From NCBI GenBank assembly GCA_947095585.1, contig OX352763.1, positions 45,744,010 to 45,808,009 of the forward strand: 64,000 bases of DNA. Direction: 5' to 3'. Of this stretch, positions 11,345 to 22,324 are shown piece after piece. This DNA is from Nephrocerus scutellatus. Taxonomy: Eukaryota > Arthropoda > Insecta > Diptera > Pipunculidae. The stretch's first letter is position 1, and each line of letters begins with the position of its first letter. The notes under the pieces are model-generated. The model had not been told where the DNA came from and did not search any database. It saw only the letters and a program-made list of their open reading frames with translations. Made by a program: the position numbers and the translations under genes.

Positions 11345-12495
11345 TTTATTGAATTAAATTTTAATTTTGTAAAAGAGATAAATTTTTTTTTAAAGTATAA
11401 AGGTAATTAGGGTAAAAGACTAGGGGACCTGTATATAAAAATTTATTTTGATTTTATATATATTTATATATATTTATTTAGTAAAATCTAAAAATTTATT
11501 TTAATTTGACCTTGTTGTTCTTGTTGTTGATCCTGGTGATTTTGTTATGAGTTGTCTTCTAATAATATTTGCTAGTTATTTCGACTTTGTTGTGTTTGTT
11601 GTATTTCTTCTTACTTTGTGGTATATTGCTGTGTTGCAATTATTATGTAGTCTGATTATGTTGATTCGTCTGTGTTGATTTTATTTTAATGCTGACCAAG
11701 AGTTTATGTTAATTTTTATTTATTATTATTTTATTTTTGTTTCGACCAATAGTTTGTTTTGATTAATGTATGTCTTTTCTTTTATTTTAGCCAATAGTTT
11801 GTTTAAGTTTTTATATGTCTTTCAAATAGTCAACTTTGTAATAAAAAAAAATTCACTTCTGTTTCACTTTTGTTGAAATTATTTGTTTATTTTCATATTT
11901 ATAGAACAGTGTAGAGTGTTTGCAATAATTTTGTTTGTATAGTAGTGTAATTTATTTATTTATTATTTTTTTTAATAATGCTATTAATTTTATTTGTATG
12001 GTAGTATAATTTTTTTATTTATTAATTTTTCTTTTTATTTTTGCAAAAAATACAATTACTTTTCGTGGAACTTTTGCAATTTTTAATTTGCTAATAATGC
12101 AATTAATTATTGTGAAATTTCTGCACCTTTTTTAATTTGCTAATAATGCAATTAATTATTGTGAAATTTCTGCACTTTTTAATTTGCTAATAATGCAATT
12201 AATTATTGTGGAGCTTCTGCACTTTTTAATTTGCTAATAATGCAATTAATTATTGTGGAACTTCTGCACTTTTTTAATTTGCTAATAATGCAATTAATTA
12301 TCGTAGAATTGCTGCTCTTTTTAATTTGATAATAATGCAATTAATTATCGTAGAGTTAGTAGAGTTTTAGCACTTTTTGTTTTTCACTTGTATTATTTAG
12401 TAAAGTAATCCTTCTGCGAAAACTTATAATTTTACTTTTTATTTCGGAGCACTTTTAAACTTTTTAATAAAACTATATCTTAATTGATCAAGCGC
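11345..12495 (-). other. Untranslated leader of errantivirus copy II with repeat block
   Basis: Counterpart of the copy I leader. The six ~48 bp repeats fall at about 12,083-12,376. No gene is seen. Confidence 0.7.
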
Positions 12496-12513
12496 ATCCT
12501 ACCGACTGCGCCA
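12496..12513 (-). other. Primer binding site, tRNA-Ser type (copy II)
   Basis: Same 18 nt tRNA-Ser match as in copy I, immediately next to the LTR at 12,514. Confidence 0.85.
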
Positions 12514-13024
12514 ATTATGTTTTCAAGGGTATTTTATGAATTTTAAAAAAGAATTTATTCTTTATTATTTATTTATAAAAAAAACACCTTGAAAATGATT
12601 GTCTTAATAATAGACTTCAATGTAATACAAGTTATAAAACAAATGCTAATTAACAATACTGCACAACAATACTGGATTGAATATTAAAGAATACTGATCA
12701 TCTCTTATTCTAAAGTGTTGTTGAAGGAGTAAACATGTTATAGTCTTTACTTTTGGCCTTGAATGAATATAAAAAAGTGTATTGAATATATTCGTCGTAA
12801 TTGACCATCTGGTGTTTTGATTATAGGATTGGCCTTGAATTGAAGATGTAAACATGTTGACAGAATTTGCAAGATAAGATTGGCCTTGAATATTATAGTG
12901 GTAAACAAGATATGAATGTTCAGATTTAAGGGGTGCGTGCTTTGGATATATCATGATTACTATAGGTAATATAAGTTGGATCACGCAATTACAGTTATGA
13001 ATAAATGATGAAATATGGAATATT
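12514..13024 (-). repeat. LTR shared by errantivirus copies II and III
   Basis: Second LTR of the array, identical in layout to 5,458-5,968. The right edge is uncertain by a few tens of bases. The env stop of copy III is at 13,025. Confidence 0.7.
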
Positions 13025-13888
13025 TCATATGATTGAAGTGGTTTGTATGGTGCTATGGTTGTATGGTTTCGACGAAGTAAGATTTTTTCTTAATATTATA
13101 TTTTTATATTTTAAAAAGTTATATACTAACAAAATGATAATTAGTATAGATATTATAGATATGTATGATGTATGATAATATATTTTTTCTTTATTATTTA
13201 TTTTAGAAATATTTTTCGTCAATACAATTCCTGGGATTATTTCTTTGATTTTTTCCTCTGTAAAATTTTTCATTTTACAATATGCTTTTTCAAATTTTAT
13301 AATATTTGTAATACAATTGTTTCTTATTTTGTTTAAGTTATTCTCTAACATATCTTTTACATTTTTATCATATATACTATTATTTTGATCTATTATAAAG
13401 GTGTTTTCGTTTAATGATATGGCTTTATTGTTTTTGTCTGGCATTGGTTCAATTATAATAGTGGAATATGAGGAGTTGGAATATTTGGGTATTAAGAGAA
13501 TTATTATAATGAGTTCATGTTCAAATATTACAGCTATTTTTGTGTCTTTTAGGCCTTGCATATTTTTGGCTAGTTTTAGTTCCTGTTCTGTTAAAATATT
13601 TCTTGTAAGTATACCGAGTTTGCTTGTTAGAATAATTTGTTCTATGTCGTCTATGTGATGTCGGAAAAGATTGATGTCATAATTAATTTGATAAATATGT
13701 TGTATGTAATTTATTTCTTTTTCTATCTTAGTAATGTCTTTTTTATTTAGTTTGTTAAAGTCATTTAAAAATTGTGTAATATTTTTTTGTTGGTTTTGAA
13801 TATGATTAGTTATATTTTCTATCTGTTGAGTTATCTTAAAATTGAATGAAACTTGTTTATTATTATCGATTTCGTCTTGGGAATCCAT
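13025..13888 (-). CDS. env: N-terminally shortened Env (copy III)
   Basis: Same 287-residue product as the env frame of copy II, including the membrane segment and the missing N-terminal half. Identity over this length between neighbouring copies points to recent duplication or conversion rather than selection. Confidence 0.65.
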   Translation of the reverse strand: MDSQDEIDNNKQVSFNFKITQQIENITNHIQNQQKNITQFLNDFNKLNKKDITKIEKEINYIQHIYQINYDINLFRHHIDDIEQIILTSKLGILTRNILTEQELKLAKNMQGLKDTKIAVIFEHELIIIILLIPKYSNSSYSTIIIEPMPDKNNKAISLNENTFIIDQNNSIYDKNVKDMLENNLNKIRNNCITNIIKFEKAYCKMKNFTEEKIKEIIPGIVLTKNISKINNKEKIYYHTSYISIISILIIILLVYNFLKYKNIILRKNLTSSKPYNHSTIQTTSII

Positions 13889-14026
13889 TGTGCCTGCTAT
13901 ATATTTAAGTCCTGTACCTTTTTATGAAGTAAATTCTCATTTCAATTTTCATTATATCACTTTATTAATTAACAAAGGTGAATTAGATAGTAGAGTGGTG
14001 AGTTCTTTATGTGGTTTTTATTTAAT

Positions 14027-17000
14027 TTATGAATCTTTCTTAATGTTTCTTTTATTATGTTTTTTCTTTGTTTGAATTGTAGGTGAGTCATTATTTTGAT
14101 ATTTCTTTTTCCGTTTTATGTGTGATTTATAATATTTTAAATTATTTTGTTTGCCGATTATATGATTTTCATCTATTTTTTCTGTATCAAGTTTTCTGAA
14201 TTTTGTATGATTTTTTCCACCACGAGTTTCTTTAATAAAGTTAGTTCCTGGTTGTATTTCTATATCTTTTCTTTCTTTATTTAATTTATTTATGGTTGTT
14301 TGTTTTTTCTTCAATATTTTCTCTTTTATAGAATTATATTCGTTATTATGTATTTTTCCATTTTTGAAGTCGATTGGTTTTTTATCAGTAGTTGAATGTA
14401 TGGTATTGTTATAATAATTTATAATTTTTAATATCTTTTGTTCAACAGTATTATTATTTGTGTTTGGATCATGCCTTAATAATCTAATGTGTTTGTTGAC
14501 TGTGTGTTTTGTAATCTTTCTATATCTGAATTGGATGTGTGGTTATAATTTGAAGTATAATGGATTTCTATGTTTTCGTTTTGTAGGAATTCTTTTAGTG
14601 GAAGGGCTTTAAATCCTAGCTCGTTGTCTACAATTAATTTATTTATTGGTCCAATAGCAGCGATTAATGTTAGAATACTTCTTTTAAATTCTGTCCATGT
14701 TCTTGCTGTAATTTTTATTGCTTGAGCAAATTTGCTGAATTTATCTATGAACGTGACAAAGAGTTGTTTTTCAAGTGAATAGAAAACGTCTGCATGAACA
14801 ATTTCGTTTGGTGCTGAAGGGGTTTCCGTTAGTTGATATTTATTTTTAATTGGATTTCGATCATATTTTTCTAAATTACATATTTCGCAATTATTGATAA
14901 ATTTGAATGTTGAACTTTGGATGATAAAATTTTAAGAATAGTTCTTTATATACTTATATGATTCCTCTGTGATTATTTCTGAGATGTTCATTTTTAATGA
15001 TTTCAAATAATTCTTCTTCATTTGTTATGTCCTTTAGGAATTTGTTAGTTTTAATTATTTTTAATTGTCCTTGTTCTGCAAAATATTTTTGATAAACATC
15101 TTCTAGTGTTTTTATGAATTCTTCGTTATCTGCATACAGTTCAAGGATTTTGGATTGAAATGCGATTTTAAGAGTATTAATGCTGTTTCTTCATCTAGTG
15201 ATTTGATATGAATAACTTTTCTATTTTTATTAAAAATTTTTATTTGCTTAATTCTTAATAAACCGGAAGTAATTTTAAAGATTGCTATTTGTGTTTTAAA
15301 TATATTTAAAGGGGATTTACTAAGTGGAAATATGTTTGATCCATTTTTTTCATTTCTTTCTGTAAGATTTATTTCTATTCGGGAGAGTGCGTCTGCGTTT
15401 TTGTTTTTTGTTCCTTTTTTATACGTGATTTCATAATCAAATTCGAATAGTTTTAGTCTCCATCTTACTAGTTTTGAATTTGGTTCTTTGATTGAGAAAA
15501 GCCAAGTTAAAGGTTTATGATCGGTTTCGATTGTAAATTTACGTCCAAAAAGATATGGTCTAAAATATTTTGTTGACCAGACGATTGCTAATAGCTCCTT
15601 TTCGATGGTGCTGTAATTTATTTCATGTTCATTTAATGTTCTGCTAGCGTAACATATCGGATGATTATTTTGAGAAAGTATTGCTCCTAATGCATAATTA
15701 CTAGCATCTGTTGTAAGGGTAAATTTTTTTGTAAAGTCAGGGTAACTTAGTATTGGATCGATTATTAATAATTTTTTTAGTGTGTTAAAACTTTCTTAAT
15801 ATTTTATATTTGAAATGTCTATTTTAGTATTCTTTTTTAAGAATGATGTCATTGGTTTTGCTATTAATAAATAGTCTTTAATGAATTTCCTATAATGACC
15901 AGTGAGTCCTAAGAATTGTTTAATTTGTTTCGTAGTTTTTGGTATTGGAAATTTATTTATGCATTCAAGCTTTTTGGGATTTGGTTTTATTCCATTTTGT
16001 GTCACTATATGACCAAGAAATTCTGTTTCTTTCTTTAGAAACTCTGATTTATCTAATTGAATTTTTAGATTTGCTTTCCTTAAACAATTAAATATTAAAT
16101 TGATTGAATGTATATGTTCTTGTATTGAAGTAGAGAAGATGATAATGTCGTCCAAATAGACTAAACAAATCTTTTGATATAATCCTTTAAGATATTGTTC
16201 ATAAGTCTTTGAAATGTCGCTGGGGCTGTCTTCAGTCCAAATGGCATTCTTAAGAATTCATAATGTCCTCCTTCTACGCTAAAAGCTGTTTTATGAATAT
16301 CTTTTTCCTCAATTTCTATTTGATGAAATCTCTTTGCTAAGTCAAGGGTTATGAAATACTGGCATCTGCCCAGTTTATCTAGTATATCATCAATATTTGG
16401 TCGTCTATTGTAACTTCATTGAGTTTACGATAGTCTATGACAAGCCTCCACTTTTGTTTTCCACTGGCGTCGACCTTTTTCGGTACAATCCACACAGGGG
16501 CTGAATAAGGTGAATAGCTCGGCCTTACATTGTTATTTTCAAGTTCTTGAATCTGGGTTTTGACTTCATCTTTATGTATGTAAGGATATCTGTATGACTT
16601 CGCGTTTATTGGTACATTATCAGTAGTACGTATTTCATGTTTGATTGCATTTGTAAAAGAGAGATCTGAATTTTCTTGATAAAAAATGTTTGAATATTGA
16701 TTTATTATTTTCATATTACATTTGTCTGAACTTCTGTTTCTTGAGGTAAACTAGTCCTTTTGTTGGTTCACCAATAATTGTACGGTATGTTTGTTTGATC
16801 TTTCAAACAACATTTGTATAGTTTGTCCATTGCTTTATAATAGTTTATGTTTGTAATCTATTTTAGCGTTAAATCGTTTTAGTATGTCGTTTCCAATAAT
16901 ACCGTCGTATTTATCATGAGACGCGCAAAAAGTCAATTTTTTGCTCTAGATCACCAAATTCTTTAAAAAGGGGAACTGATATTCTTTCAGTTACATTTAT

Positions 17001-17110
17001 ATTATGTTGTAGTGTTTTAAGTTGAATTTTATTAATTGGTACTTTCCATTTAGGATTACAAAGACCTGGATTTATAATAGAGTTTGTTGCTCCAGTATCG
17101 ATAATAAATT
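14027..17110 (-). pseudogene. pol: Broken pol of errantivirus copy III
   Basis: Integrase tail (14,314-14,027), integrase core and RNase H follow copy II. The stop at 15,796 is shared. The YLDD frame is 16,155-15,796. An N-terminal RT frame is at 16,714-16,379, with a Lys-rich 'fingers' segment and a WRLVIDYR motif. A deletion at 16,714 removes about 200 bp present in the other copies. Protease sequence including DTGA is recognisable around 17,100-16,940. Confidence 0.8.
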
Positions 17111-17139
17111 TTAATGGATTTTATAATTTTTACATATGG

Positions 17140-17481
17140 TAAATCTCCTCCGAGGCTCGTGAGTGAAAATTTTCGCTTGTTTCACATTTATTTATCTCCA
17201 TTGGCTCAGTTTATTGTTGTTTGGTATTTGGTATCTCACTTGTTAATTGATTATGATTTGGTTGTCTATAATTATTATAACTGTCATATCTGTAATTATT
17301 AAATTGTTTGTTACTATTTTGATATTGATCAGGTCTATAATTATTGTATTGTCTGGTCTTTTCTATAATATTGTCCTTTTTTGTTTTGATATTGGTCATT
17401 TTATAAGTATACTGTTCTTGTCTGTATCTATTAAAATGTTCGTCTCTATTTGGGTTCTGTTGGTATTTATTTTTGTATTCT
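17140..17481 (-). pseudogene. gag: Gag C-terminal remnant of errantivirus copy III
   Basis: Asn/Gln/Tyr/Arg-rich coding sequence matching the tail of gag and the gag-protease spacer of the other copies (62-codon open piece at 17,399-17,211). Homology ends abruptly at about 17,481 in an ATAATA-rich stretch, after which Ogg1 upstream sequence begins. This is the left border of the Ogg1 array. Confidence 0.65.
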
Positions 17482-17548
17482 TAATATAATATAATAATAA
17501 AAAATTTTAAATAATCTTTGTATTTTGCATTTGCAAAATATTTTAGTT

Positions 17549-18171
17549 ATGGCCATGGCATGCAATTTGGAGGGCAAAGTTCTGTTTCCAAAAGATCAAC
17601 TTAATTTAGATTTGACCCTTTTAGGAGGCCAAAGCTTTAGGTAAGTGATATAAATGAATAAAGCAGTTTTTAAAATTATTATTCTCGACACAAAAGTGGC
17701 AAAAAGTCTTGTCCTCGACAAATGGTGAAATGTGGACTGGGGTAGCGTTCGACTGCTTCTGGATTTTAACTCAAACGTCTGATTTCGTCCTTTTTAAGGT
17801 GTATTACAACAGCGGCGAAAACCATGGTTATGGTTTTTTGCATTTTAAAGTTTAAATTTTATGGTAAAGAAATTTGCTCATTTGAAGGAAAAACACAATA
17901 CGCATTTCCGACACTCGAGGCTTTGTTTGAACATCAAGGAAAAGTGAAGATATTATGTTAACCTCTTGGATTTATAATAAAGACTATCACAACTTAATTA
18001 CAGTTGGAGGAAAATTTACGCTCAGCTAAGTTTGGTTATCGAGCTAAATTCATATCTGGAGCGGTTACTTAGTTTGTGCCACTCTCTCAGGTTTTGTTTT
18101 GTTCGGGTCTTCAGAAGTTTCAAACAAGTGATTGTAAAAAATCTTATCTAACTACAAAGAAGAAAATATAG
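17549..18171 (+). pseudogene. Ogg1: Ogg1 copy, unit 1 (two internal deletions)
   Basis: Exon 1 (17,549-17,640) is complete with its ATG and gtaagt donor. Exon 2 starts at about 17,695, but its acceptor base context is changed, and the exon breaks off at about 17,823. The next 40 bp is a piece of the unit's own upstream sequence (17,820-17,862), after which exon 3 resumes. Exon 4 is cut after about 60 nt (18,006-18,067) and joined directly to intron 4. Exon 5 (18,091-18,171) remains. The helix-hairpin-helix and catalytic residues are gone. This is the leftmost, probably edge-decayed unit of the array. Confidence 0.85.
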
Positions 18172-18456
18172 CTTTAATAAGCGAGATACGGGAATAGACC
18201 GGGCCATTAAATTTCATAAAATATCTTTGAAATTTGATAAATTTTATTTTGGAAACAAGAAGCAATAAACAGTTTTAAATGGCCTATTTAGAAACATAAA
18301 AATATCTCTGTTGCCTGCCTGAAATTAGGTAAAAAAGACTCGCAAAGTTTACAGTTTTATTGTTGTGAGCACGAAGGGCGAAGCCTTTCTTTCAGCATGC
18401 TTGTTTTTTTTGTTTGCTTGGGAGCTTGTCTACTTGTATATCTCCACTCCTAACAG
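18172..18456 (+). other. 3' flank of Ogg1 unit 1
   Basis: Contains an AATAAA (about 18,264) in the context shared by all units, and then a stretch beginning near 18,368 (gagcacgaagggcgaag) that recurs in every unit and, extended, in the 344 bp repeats at 56.3-57.0 kb. No gene seen. Confidence 0.6.
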
Positions 18457-19078
18457 TTAGAAGAGCTTTGCTTTCAACGCACCTTTTGTCGTATCGATAG
18501 TCCTGATATGCATTATTTGTGCATCGTCTACAGACAACCGCATGTACGTCAAAGCTTCTTGGTCGCTTTTATCCCAAGACGCAGCTGCAACCGCATTTTC
18601 CGCTGCTTCTGGTTTGTCCTCATTAATTGCCTTTCACAATCCTTTATGCCTTAAAATCGTTTCCATACGGAAGCTCCAATTGAAATAATTCGTATCGTCC
18701 AACAACTTGATTGTGCACTTGGTGCTATCTTGGTTCAACACCACCGCCATGACGATCGAATTTCAATTGAATTTCCAAATACCAAAACAATTACTTTTAC
18801 CCGGTGAGATTAATTATTCACTTATACGACTGGGCCCATAACCTGTTGAAATGGTAAGAAGTGCGAGTTAAAAAGTTAAATAATAATTCAGGATTTTATG
18901 ATTTGATACTATACGATTTTATTGAAAGCGTGTGTATTTAATGAACAGCAAAAAGTAAGTGAAAATATTTTTGGAATTAATAATAACAAAAATGTAATTT
19001 CATGGATGACTTGATCAGAAACAAGTGAACAAGATACAAGTGAATAATAAATCCCCTAACAGCAATTGCATTTCAACA
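18457..19078 (-). mobile_element. Truncated copia-like element in unit 1 (LTR, primer site, gag start)
   Basis: LTR at 18,844-19,078 with inverted ends TGTTGAAATG...CATTTCAACA. Next to it on the minus strand is GGTTATGGGCCCAGT (18,829-18,843), the copia-type primer site complementary to an internal tRNA-iMet segment. A gag start follows (ATG at 18,750) with the Ty1/copia Gag signature of an N-terminal L-DD-NYFNW-FRMETIL block and a later SWDKSDQEALTYM block. The frame is cut at about 18,479, where unrelated unit sequence begins; the stop is at 18,457. The codon for a conserved Trp after GL is a stop, and a second conserved Trp is Leu in this unit. The rest of the element and the 3' LTR are missing. 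Confidence 0.8.
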
Positions 19079-19779
19079 ATCACACGTCACAATTTAATAT
19101 TATTTATACACTCGAAACGGAGTTATTGCATTTCTAGCTTACCGCAGTTAAATTTTAAGCTTAATTTTAATGACATTTCTCATTTTGTGTCAAGCGCTTG
19201 TGTTCTGTGTTGTTTATATAAAAAATTTAAAATCTGTGTAACTTTATTGTTATTTTTTAAATGGATATGTATATATGTAATAGAAAGTTAAGACGTATTC
19301 AAAGAGAGTAAGTACCATTGTACATCTATAAATTTTGTGTGTTTTATAAAAAAAAATATATACAAATAATGTAGTATATGTAGTATTTGTTTATATGTAA
19401 TTCGATGGTGTCCTTTAAAAAAATAAATATATATGTACTTTGTAAATTTTTAAATTTTTTGTATACATTGAATCTGTTTTTTTTTTTATTAAAAAACTTA
19501 AATAATTTTGTTATTCATCTTCGATTTATAATTTTGACCAATTTCATTAGTAATTTAATTTCAAAAGACTAGCAAAAATTATGAGTAATCTAAGAGATGT
19601 GAGGAAACCTTTCAACTGCATGAAGGAATCTCAATTTTTACGAATATATCGGTTCATAAAATCATGATGCAATATGTTTTTTTGCCATTGCGAAGCGTTT
19701 TTAGTAGTCCAACCCTAAACCAATTGATTTCTAACGCCAACTTTTTCAATTATTTTTTAATTTTTGTTTTCTATCAATG
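19079..19779. other. AT-rich spacer of unit 1
   Basis: No gene recognised. The sequence is AT-rich with runs of A and T and a TATATG-rich tract (about 19,260-19,450). The same spacer recurs in the other full-length units, so it is part of the repeat unit. Confidence 0.6.
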
Positions 19780-20180
19780 GTCACTACCAAATTTTTAAAA
19801 AAAGTATTGTCCATCGGAGATACACATGCGTATAAACTTTGAAGAAAATTGAGTAATTTTTTTATAAAGTCTCCAACCCCTGGGCCCGATCACTTCCAAA
19901 TTTTTACAAGAATTGTTGTGAATCGGAGATACACATGCATATAAAATTTTAAGAAAATCGGGTAAATTTTGTAAAAAATTTGTTGGGAGCCCCCCGACCC
20001 CGAGGACCGAGGTCACCAAATTTTAATAGAAAGTATTGTCACCGGAAGTATACTTGTGTGCAAAATTTCAATAAAATCGGCCTTTGGGAAGTGGGTTAAA
20101 AAATGATCAGAAAATCTGACCAGCGAGCCACGGGCACGCGAATTTAATATAGAGAATTTAAAAAAGTCATCGAAAACTAA
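19780..20180. repeat. Decayed ~115 bp repeats in unit 1
   Basis: Three imperfect copies of a module: 'aaatttttacaa...', a TTGTCCATCGGAGATACACATG-like core (here split by substitutions), 'ataaaatttgaagaaaatcggg', then a GC-rich 'ccccgaggaccgaggt'-like joint. The block ends in 'gccacgggcacgcgaa'. The same module, less decayed, stands alone at 60,861-61,600. Confidence 0.75.
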
Positions 20181-20412
20181 ATCAATGACAAGTCACATCA
20201 TCAGAATCGCATTTTAGAACACACAACAAATTGTCATTTTATAGCAGTTGAAATTTTAGAACAAAGTCACGAAAATTTGTCATTTGTCACTTGATCAGAA
20301 TCTATACCCTGTATACGCTCAACGGTAGGGGAAACATACAACTTGACTGCCAAAAATTCAATCTGCGCCAGTTTTAAAAGGTAAAAGAAAACGATAAGAA
20401 TTAAATTATTAA

Positions 20413-20661
20413 TGTCGTTTTTTTCGTAACACTCTGCCCCAGAGTTTTCTTTTGGCTGTCAAGTTGTTCGTTTCCCCTTCAAAACGACTCTACCGTAGAG
20501 CTAAAATATTTTTTTGGGAGATTAACCCCTCTTTATACTAGCACAACAACAACACATACAACAAAAAATGTAAACAAAACATTTTCACCTTTCGTTCCCT
20601 TTTGAAAAATTCTGCGGTCAAGCGCGCTCTGAGGTAGAGTTTTTAGGAAAAAAAAACAACA
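20413..20661. mobile_element. MITE upstream of unit 2
   Basis: A 249 bp element with imperfect inverted ends (TGTCGTTTTTTTTCGTAAC at the left; reverse complement TGTTGTTTTTTT at the right) flanked by TAA on both sides. It has no coding capacity. It belongs to the same family as the elements inserted in exon 1 of units 8 and 9, shown by shared inner sequence (GGCTGTCAAGTTGTTCGTTT). A 3 bp TWA target duplication fits PIF/Harbinger-type MITEs. Confidence 0.7.
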
Positions 20662-20886
20662 TAAAAAATTTCCATGTGTTTGAATCAAATGCGATTGAAT
20701 CAGTTTTTGAGAGTAATTTTTTTTTGTTTGTTGATTTTATGTCAATGATGGTTTATGGTTTTTTGCATTTTAAAGTTTAAACGTCTTTTAATAACGTATT
20801 TTGAAAATAACATTTGTATCGTTATAATATACACTTTTAATTTCTTAATTAAAATGATTAAAACGTTTGTAAAATTTTAAATAATC

Positions 20887-22324
20887 GGCTAAACTCCAGT
20901 ATACGGTTTTCGAGATTTGGGTTTTCGGACATATCTCACATGAAAGCCCCAACTGAGCAAATTTTGGAAATCGCCATCTTGTTTTCCGGAAACGCCCCCT
21001 TTAGGTAGGAGGGGCATCCAAAGTTTTGAGTTTTTTCCAGAAAAATGCATTTTTCTAAGTTCTTAGAGGGAGGTATGGGGGTTAATATGTATCAAACGAA
21101 AGGTAATAAAAATACCTTCCATTAAAAATGGGGCAGATAGAGCCCCCCTCGACTGAGTAACAGTAAAAAACATACTTTTCCATAAAAGTGTAAAAAGGAG
21201 CGTTCCTAAAAGTGGGAGTGTTCTAAGTATTGGTGTCAAATGAAAGGTGAAAATAAGCTCTACACGGCCATGTCATTTTTTAATGGAAAGTATTTTTATT
21301 ACCTTCCGTATGATACATATTAACCCCCATACCTCCCTCTAAGAACTTAGAAAAATGAATTTTTCTGAAAAATGCTCAAAATTTTGGATGCCCCTCCTAC
21401 CTAAAGGGGCCGTTTCCGGAAAACAAGATGGCGATTTCCAAAATTTGCTCAGTTGGGGCTTTCATGTGAGATATGTCCGAAAACCCAAATCTCGAAAACC
21501 GTATAATGGAGTTTGCCATATAACACATGTTTTTGTATGGGAAAAACTTAATTATATGATATACCACTCAATTACATGAAACTGCACATAAACCAATTTC
21601 AAATTAATCTAGCTTCCGTTTAACTTTGGCCACGCCCATAAAAATAGTACGGCTGTGTAGAGTTAGTTTTTACCTTTCATTTGACACCAAAATTTACTCC
21701 GCCCACATTTGAATACGCCCCCTCTTCGACTTTTTATAAAAAGTCAGTTTTTGGACTCTAACTCTGTCAAAGGGGGAGGAGATGGAGATTTTTTCTGCAG
21801 AAAAATGTTGTTTCTTACGTCCAGAAGTAGTATATTTAGGACATCTAATAACTAAAGACGGAGTCAAGACCGACCCAGCTAAATTTACGCAATCGAAGAA
21901 TACCCAAAGAAAACCAAAGACTTCAGACGACTTCAGACGATTCGTTGCATTTTGCAACTATTATAGACGATTTATACCAAATTTCGCGAATATAGCCAAA
22001 GATTTCGATTCGACTTTTTATAAAAAGTCAGTTTTTGGACTCTAACTCTGTCAAAGGGGGGGGGGGGGGAGATGGAGATTTTTTTTTTAAATGAAAGGTA
22101 TTTTTATTACCTATCATTTGGTACCAATAAACCCCAACACTTCCTTCAAAGTACTTGGAAAAATGCATTTTTCTGAAGAAAAAAAAACTTCAAAACTTTG
22201 GATGCCCCTCCTACCTAAAGGGGGCGTTTCCGGAAGACCCCACCCACAAAATGTGGGCATTTGGCGGTGGGCGTGGCAAGGGGGCGTGGCAAAATACCGG
22301 AAAACCGTATACTGGAGATACGCC
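20887..22324. mobile_element. Composite foldback element replacing the start of Ogg1 unit 2
   Basis: Outer ends are near-mirror images: GGCTAAACTCCAGTATACGG at the left, and reverse complement GGCGTATCTCCAGTATACGG at the right. The first 631 bp (20,887-21,517) is by itself a long palindrome with arms of roughly 230-240 bp. The second part (21,518-22,324) resembles half of the element found in units 7-9. A gypsy-type RT fragment is lodged inside. No target duplication flanks it: the left flank is Ogg1 upstream sequence, the right flank is the middle of exon 1, and about 110 bp including the ATG is missing. Confidence 0.75.
21795..22008 (+). pseudogene. Gypsy-type reverse transcriptase fragment captured in a foldback element
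   Basis: About 70 codons with the signature that follows the catalytic region in Ty3/gypsy RT: a K-C-x-FL block, YLGHLITKDGVKTDP, and then FCNYYRRFIPNFANIAK. It is open in one plus-strand frame but too short to function. It lies between two direct copies of a ~65 bp foldback sequence (21,726-21,794 and 22,009-22,080). It is not from the errantivirus at 1-17.5 kb, which has different residues in this region. Confidence 0.8.

Larger units (their letters stand above)
5458..13024 (-). mobile_element. Errantivirus-like element, copy II (complete, LTR to LTR)
   Basis: The only complete copy in the window: LTR (12,514-13,024), primer site, leader, gag, pol, short env, LTR (5,458-5,968). It is joined to copies I and III through shared LTRs, with no host DNA and no target duplication between copies. 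That is the structure expected from unequal LTR-LTR recombination or from integration of a multimeric circle. Its pol has the same breaks as copy I and its env lacks the N-terminal half. Confidence 0.85.
13025..17481 (-). mobile_element. Errantivirus-like element, copy III (5' truncated)
   Basis: Rightmost copy. From 13,025 to about 16,170 it follows copies I and II closely. To the right it differs by many substitutions and several indels, and it stops inside gag at about 17,481, where Ogg1-unit sequence begins. It has no leader, primer site or 5' LTR. It keeps one extra A near 16,272 that leaves the RT frame open where copies I and II are shifted, so it preserves an older state there. It has its own 1 nt loss near 16,172 and deletions near 16,400, 16,543 and 16,714. 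Confidence 0.8.

Noticed and set aside
19025..19291. Small plus-strand frame beginning MNKIQVNNK, recurring in every unit
   Set aside because: It runs across the end of the copia-like LTR into AT-rich spacer. Its length varies with LTR indels and there is no sign of coding constraint.
21355..21579. Small plus-strand frame in the foldback element
   Set aside because: Lies in a palindromic arm with no homology signal; the only coding remnant supported there is the RT fragment at 21,795-22,008.
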